Positions 52,426 through 56,238 of a stretch of 56,238 bases of DNA are shown here, in pieces. This DNA comes from Defluviitaleaceae bacterium (GTDB lineage: Bacteria; Bacillota_I; Bacilli_A; MOL361; Turicibacteraceae): assembly GCA_009778135.1 (NCBI GenBank), contig WRKJ01000107.1, positions 1-56,238 of the forward strand, given 5' to 3'. Within the stretch, counting starts at the first letter, position 1; each line of letters starts with the position of its first letter. The translations under genes and the position numbers were made by a program. Under the pieces are notes generated by a model. The model worked only from the letters and a program-made list of their open reading frames with translations, searched no databases and was not told where the DNA came from.

Positions 52426-53448
52426 TTATGTTTTCATGCGTTTCGCCAGATTGTGTTTAATTCTTGCAAATTTTTGCAACCATTTTAATTTTCTTACATT
52501 CATTTCACGTATAAAACGATATCGCATTCTATCAATGATATAAAGTCTGTTAAAAACATCTTGATCCATACGGTCAAGTACCGGACGGATGATTTTCATC
52601 ATGGCAAGCTGATAATCAATGTCACCATCGGGTAATGTGTTGATGTATATTTTAAAGTCATGGGTTAAATTTTTGTAATCAAAATGTTTTTTGATGTCCG
52701 TCGAAATGTGCTGCTGAGCTAAAAAGTCATAAACCAAGTTAATGGCTTTCACTCTATCGATTAGATTTTCCTTTTCAGTTCTTTGCTGGGTAATGGATTT
52801 ATCGTCACCATCTCTTGAACGCCAAAAATACACCACTTCTGTCATGACACTAACTGAAGTAGCTAAAATATGAGCAGGTATGGTGACAGGAATGTCTTCA
52901 TATAGCATCCTTTCTGGGAAAGCAAATTGATATTTTCGCCAAAAAGAGATTCTGATCAATTTATTCCAAGCTGTCGTGTCATAAAGTAATTCAAAAGCGT
53001 CGAAGACATGGGTTTTCTCTTTCGTTTCTAAGAAAACATATTGGTGAAGCGAGCTTGGATATGCTTTCGTTGAGTTGAACCGCATGACATTTCCAATCAC
53101 CATATCCGTTTGGTTTCTTTCTGCCATCGCAAGCATTTTTTCATAAGCATCTTTTGTCACATAGTCATCCGAATCAACAAAGGCAAGATAATCCCCTCGA
53201 GCCAGATCAGCACCGTAATTCCTGGCATAACCAAGGCCACCATTTTCATTATGGTGCACATGAAAATTAGCGTATGTATGGGCATACGCATCCATAATTT
53301 GACCTGTTTCATCTGTTGCACCATCATTAACCATAATAATTTCCATTTCTTTTATGATCGTCTGATTAGCCAATGAATCTAAACATTCCCGTAAATAACG
53401 TGCGACATTATAGGCAGGAACGACGACACTAATTTTTATCTTTTCCAT
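52426..53448 (-). CDS. Family 2 glycosyltransferase
   Basis: The 340-residue protein has a GT2 domain (ISVVVPAYNVARYLRECLDS, NDGATDETGQ, FVDSDDYVTKDA) and a helical C-terminal tail, without membrane segments. Its first 300 residues are clearly similar to the N-terminal part of the fusion protein encoded next (DTTAWNKLIR against DTTVWNKLFR, YEDIPVT in both). The two probably arose by duplication. ATG 53448 follows GAAGAGGTAAAC; it begins 2 bp after the phosphotransferase stop. Confidence 0.92.
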   Translation of the reverse strand: MEKIKISVVVPAYNVARYLRECLDSLANQTIIKEMEIIMVNDGATDETGQIMDAYAHTYANFHVHHNENGGLGYARNYGADLARGDYLAFVDSDDYVTKDAYEKMLAMAERNQTDMVIGNVMRFNSTKAYPSSLHQYVFLETKEKTHVFDAFELLYDTTAWNKLIRISFWRKYQFAFPERMLYEDIPVTIPAHILATSVSVMTEVVYFWRSRDGDDKSITQQRTEKENLIDRVKAINLVYDFLAQQHISTDIKKHFDYKNLTHDFKIYINTLPDGDIDYQLAMMKIIRPVLDRMDQDVFNRLYIIDRMRYRFIREMNVRKLKWLQKFARIKHNLAKRMKT

Positions 53449-53450
53449 GT

Positions 53451-54716
53451 TTACCTCTTCAGCATTCGCTTTAATTTTCGCATCATTCTTAAGCAAAATG
53501 CTCTTTTTTGAATATCTTGGTATTCTTTCTTGAGTTGCTCTAATTCTTTCTTTTGGTTTCGATACTTTTTCGTTAATTCATCCATTTTAAACTGATGATC
53601 TTCTACGATTTCCTTCATCTTTGGCATCAATTCATACGAAGGGCTTCTTTGATAAGTTTGTCCTGGTTGACATTCAATAAGATGGTTTTTAATGTTTTCT
53701 AATTGATCAAAAAGCGTTTTATAACCTCTGAAGATAGAGAGTGTGTAGATAATTTGTTTTTCTGCACGTTCTTTTGAAATATCATCTTTCGTTTCAAGAT
53801 ATCGCCTAAGTGCATTACGAAAATAAAGTAATCTTTTATAAAGCACCATTCTCAAGTTTATTTCGATATTATCAGCATTGATCTTTCTTTTTGTTGCATA
53901 GCCTTCAAAAAAAGCATACAATTTCTTCATATCGACAGACTCTTCAACATGAGTTGCATGGTTATTTGTCGCCCATCTTATCCCTGTATATAAACAATCA
54001 TAGGTTGAATCAATAAAGCCACTTTGTTCCCAATCAATAATATGCGGCATGTTATTTTTCCATAATATATTATGATTAAAGATGTCTCCATGTGCAATAA
54101 CCACATCTTGTGGTATAAATGTCAGATAACCGATCATTGAAAGGTCAAATGCTTCATACAAATGATGGCGTTCATTCGCAAAACTTTCTTTCCAATGAGG
54201 AGAAAGCTTGGAGATTCTCTTGAAATAATAATCCCAGTCTATTCTGTTACCTTTTACGTGTCCGTAGTCATGCGTTTGAATAACGGCTTTATCATCTCTA
54301 TCTAATAATTTTTCAACATTTATCTGATGTAATTCAGCTAATAATCTTCCTACTTCAAAACAGTTCTCAGCAGTTATGCTTTTAAGTGGCATTATTTTTC
54401 CTTCAAAAAAATCAAAAACGATATAATACTGTTCTTGGAACACATTCACAAATTTTCCATCTATTCTTTTAGCTGAAATACTTGTAACACCTTGTTCATT
54501 GACCACTTCTGCAATGCGCTCTGTCAGCTCTATTTTCTTTAAATCGGTTTCTGACTTGATTTTCAAGGGATTAAGTGCTTTTATCACATATTTGCCCATC
54601 GTTGTTTCAACAGAATATGTTCGATTTCCTAAGCCTGTTGGAAATAAACGAGATGCTTTAACTTCTCCTAATCCAAAAGCTTCACAGAATGCTTCGATTA
54701 ATACGTTATAATTCAT
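53451..54716 (-). CDS. APH-fold phosphotransferase with C-terminal coiled coil
   Basis: The 421-residue protein has the aminoglycoside/choline kinase fold: the N-lobe GLGNRTYSVETTMGKYVIKAL with the ATP lysine, VVIAHGDIFNHNILW (catalytic Asp and metal Asn), and HIIDWEQSG (metal Asp). The last about 50 residues form a charged coiled coil (KKYRNQKKELEQLKKEYQDI). The role is not certain. As first gene of a teichoic-type cluster it could phosphorylate a small molecule or sugar for chain decoration, as choline kinase LicA does. ATG 54716 follows AAAAGGTGTTGGTT; 22 in-frame codons upstream lie ahead of the ribosome binding site. Confidence 0.8.
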   Translation of the reverse strand: MNYNVLIEAFCEAFGLGEVKASRLFPTGLGNRTYSVETTMGKYVIKALNPLKIKSETDLKKIELTERIAEVVNEQGVTSISAKRIDGKFVNVFQEQYYIVFDFFEGKIMPLKSITAENCFEVGRLLAELHQINVEKLLDRDDKAVIQTHDYGHVKGNRIDWDYYFKRISKLSPHWKESFANERHHLYEAFDLSMIGYLTFIPQDVVIAHGDIFNHNILWKNNMPHIIDWEQSGFIDSTYDCLYTGIRWATNNHATHVEESVDMKKLYAFFEGYATKRKINADNIEINLRMVLYKRLLYFRNALRRYLETKDDISKERAEKQIIYTLSIFRGYKTLFDQLENIKNHLIECQPGQTYQRSPSYELMPKMKEIVEDHQFKMDELTKKYRNQKKELEQLKKEYQDIQKRAFCLRMMRKLKRMLKR

Positions 54717-54833
54717 AACCAACACCTTTTCTGTCGCTATTATTTGAAATCTATCTTGTGCTTTCCGCTTTAACAGAACCACACGACAGTCTTCATATTA
54801 TGAACAGGGGATCCAAGTAATATGAATGATTTT

Positions 54834-54862
54834 ATTTTACCATAGATTTGCAAGTTTTTCAA
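54834..54862 (-). promoter_or_regulatory. Main promoter of the surface-polymer cluster
   Basis: On the minus strand TTGAAA (54857-54862) and TAAAAT (54834-54839) are 17 bp apart, giving an untranslated leader of about 110 nt. Confidence 0.75.
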
Positions 54863-54884
54863 TTTTTTCTGTGCGCCCAAAATG

Positions 54885-54929
54885 AAAAGCATCACTTTTA
54901 GTTACTGTAAAGTAGCCAAAAGTGACGCT
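54885..54929 (-). terminator. Terminator of the SH3-repeat peptidase gene
   Basis: On the minus strand AGCGTCACTTTT and AAAAGTGATGCT pair, followed by TTTTC. It separates this gene from the surface-polymer promoter. Confidence 0.8.
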
Positions 54930-54934
54930 TGCTA

Positions 54935-56238
54935 TCAATTACGTCCCCAAATTTCTAAATGGAAGTGATGGGAGCTACCCACATAAGTGGATCCTCGATG
55001 GTTTCTTTGCGTTCGAAAATTCCAAACGCCTTCTAAATGGTTAAGAATGGCTGTAGGTGTTTGACTTATGCCGTTTACAATGTGATTGGTTGATTGAATA
55101 TCTACTGCTAATCCTCTGGCATGGGGGTCATTTGATCCACCCAAGTGCATCCCTCCTGCGATGGTATTCACTTGAAAAGTACCAAACTGATCATTCATAC
55201 GAAGCATCGCACGAAGTAAATCTGGGCTAAGATCTCTTCGACCCCAGTGGGTCATAGCACCCTTAGCTGCTGCTACATCTCGAATATTACCAAAAGAAGA
55301 TCGCCCATTTGTCACGTTCATATCTTCAAAGGTTACCAATAATGTGATCCGACGTCCACTAGTAGAAGTTCCATGATGGCGATTTAAAATTTCTTGAGCC
55401 AATTGTTGCTCGTTCATTGTGCGATAATTCATGCCATTTACAGGTATTAAATCGGGTAAACCCATTCGATCAGTTCGAACCCAACCTCTCTCTGTTCCGA
55501 CTTGAACATGTGTGCGTTCTCCATTTGTTGATACACCTAAAACAATGAGGCGTGTTCCTTCTGGTAAGCGACGAATAAGATCAGCACTTGCCCTTGCTCC
55601 TCTCCTAAATGTTGCCCGCTCTGACCCGATGATGAACTGCTCTCTTTTGGCGTGCGCTATTAAATGGCTGCTAACCCAGCCAATTGTATTTTCATGTTGA
55701 ACTTGCGTCCGATCACCGGTTAAGTTGATTCCGAAGATCGTCACATATTCATTACTTCGTATCGCATGAACTGTTAGAGAAGATGTATCACTTCTCTGTC
55801 GAAGCTGAGCCGTAGACCTGACGATCCCTTGCCTTCGAGCTGCTTCTATGCTATTGTTATTCACCCAACCTATGAGATGTTCATCACGTACTTGTGTGCG
55901 ACTTCCATTGGCATTATGTCCCAAAATGATCACATGATGATTTCTTGGCAGATTTCTAACAATTGTTGTTGCAGATCGATTTGAATCTCGACGAAGTGGT
56001 GTTGCAGCACTGATAATGCCTGGACGTTGAGCTGCTTCTATGCTGTTACTGTTAACCCAGCCTATTATGTTCCCATCACGTACTTGCGTTCGACTACCTG
56101 TTGCGTTCATCCCCAAAATGGTCACATGATGATTTCTTGGCAGATTTCTAATCGTTGTTGTTTCAGATCGATTTGAATCTCGACGAAGCGGTGTTGCAGC
56201 ACTGATAATGCCTGGACGTTGAGCTGCTTCTATGCTGT
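54935..56238 (-). CDS. Cell-wall protein with SH3-like repeats and M15-like peptidase domain (5' end outside window)
   Basis: The frame is open to the right edge, so the N-terminus (and any signal peptide) is missing; the GTG at 56125 is internal to a repeat. The visible 433 residues hold four SH3b-like repeats of about 64 residues (pattern ATPLRRDSNRS, RNLPRNHHV, GSRTQVRD, IGWVN), which usually bind peptidoglycan. A C-terminal domain with SNDPHARGLAVDI and SSHHFHLEIW follows. That S-x-x-x-H-x-x-G-x-A-x-D plus H-x-H arrangement is the zinc site of M15/VanY-like D,D-carboxypeptidases or L-Ala-D-Glu endopeptidases. It probably trims peptidoglycan. Confidence 0.85.
   Translation of the reverse strand, partial: SIEAAQRPGIISAATPLRRDSNRSETTTIRNLPRNHHVTILGMNATGSRTQVRDGNIIGWVNSNSIEAAQRPGIISAATPLRRDSNRSATTIVRNLPRNHHVIILGHNANGSRTQVRDEHLIGWVNNNSIEAARRQGIVRSTAQLRQRSDTSSLTVHAIRSNEYVTIFGINLTGDRTQVQHENTIGWVSSHLIAHAKREQFIIGSERATFRRGARASADLIRRLPEGTRLIVLGVSTNGERTHVQVGTERGWVRTDRMGLPDLIPVNGMNYRTMNEQQLAQEILNRHHGTSTSGRRITLLVTFEDMNVTNGRSSFGNIRDVAAAKGAMTHWGRRDLSPDLLRAMLRMNDQFGTFQVNTIAGGMHLGGSNDPHARGLAVDIQSTNHIVNGISQTPTAILNHLEGVWNFRTQRNHRGSTYVGSSHHFHLEIWGRN
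55858..56238 (-). repeat. 192-bp tandem coding repeats
   Basis: The two repeat units nearest the edge are almost identical at DNA level (for example 56055-56238 against 55863-56046), with a 192-bp period. The two units further inside have diverged. This points to recent unit duplication in the coding sequence. Confidence 0.85.

Overview
The window reads as a chromosomal segment of a low-GC Gram-positive bacterium (Bacillota). The pointers are a PolC-type DNA polymerase III, the small Bacillota proteins of the DUF896/YnzC and UPF0154/YneF families, a GdpP c-di-AMP phosphodiesterase, many lipobox lipoproteins, AGGAGG-type ribosome binding sites, and a large CDP-glycerol/teichoic-acid-type cluster with a TagGH exporter. 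I cannot name the genus. No tRNA, rRNA, CRISPR array, complete insertion sequence or phage module was seen.

Layout. Positions 1-2400 (minus strand) hold a small secreted, lactococcin-972-like protein followed by a DUF1430-like membrane protein cut by the left edge. Positions 2500-13050 are mostly housekeeping: polC, a 3-methyladenine DNA glycosylase, miaA, a DUF896 protein, a UPF0154 protein, a probable 6S RNA on the opposite strand, a lipoprotein, gdpP and a Nudix hydrolase. Positions 13100-15530 (minus) hold a second module built like the first: an 18-codon leader ORF, a small secreted protein, an intercistronic terminator and an FtsX-like permease. Positions 15780-23250 carry an MFS transporter, bcp, tgt, two lipoproteins, cysK, a cupin protein, a polysaccharide deacetylase, an ElaA-type acetyltransferase and a 46-residue protein. 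Positions 23300-27740 (minus) are one operon: unknown protein, short-chain dehydrogenase, then binding protein, permease and ATPase of an iron-siderophore/B12-class ABC importer.

Positions 28000-36780 form an envelope-stress region: a PrsA-like foldase lipoprotein and an HtrA protease on the minus strand, then two closely similar response regulator/histidine kinase pairs on the plus strand, separated by a truncated DUF1016 nuclease gene. Direct TGTGGCA-type heptamers 11 bp apart lie upstream of the foldase and between htrA and the first kinase system. At the foldase and the kinase-system promoters they sit at nearly the same distance from the -10 box, which suggests one secretion-stress regulon.

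Positions 36780-41450 hold a divergent cis-prenyltransferase, a YitT membrane protein, a cyclophilin, a lone CDP-glycerol glycerophosphotransferase and a leucine-rich-repeat surface protein. Positions 41565-54862 (minus) are an 11-gene surface-polymer cluster. In transcription order it encodes an APH-fold phosphotransferase, a GT2, a GT2-TagF fusion, TagH, TagG, a GtrB-like GT2, GtrA, TagD, a TagF-GT4 fusion and an Alg14/Alg13-like pair. TagD would make CDP-glycerol, the TagF-type enzymes would polymerise or attach glycerol phosphate, the glycosyltransferases would build or decorate the chain, and TagGH would export it. The right edge cuts a cell-wall protein with SH3-like repeats and a C-terminal M15-like peptidase domain.
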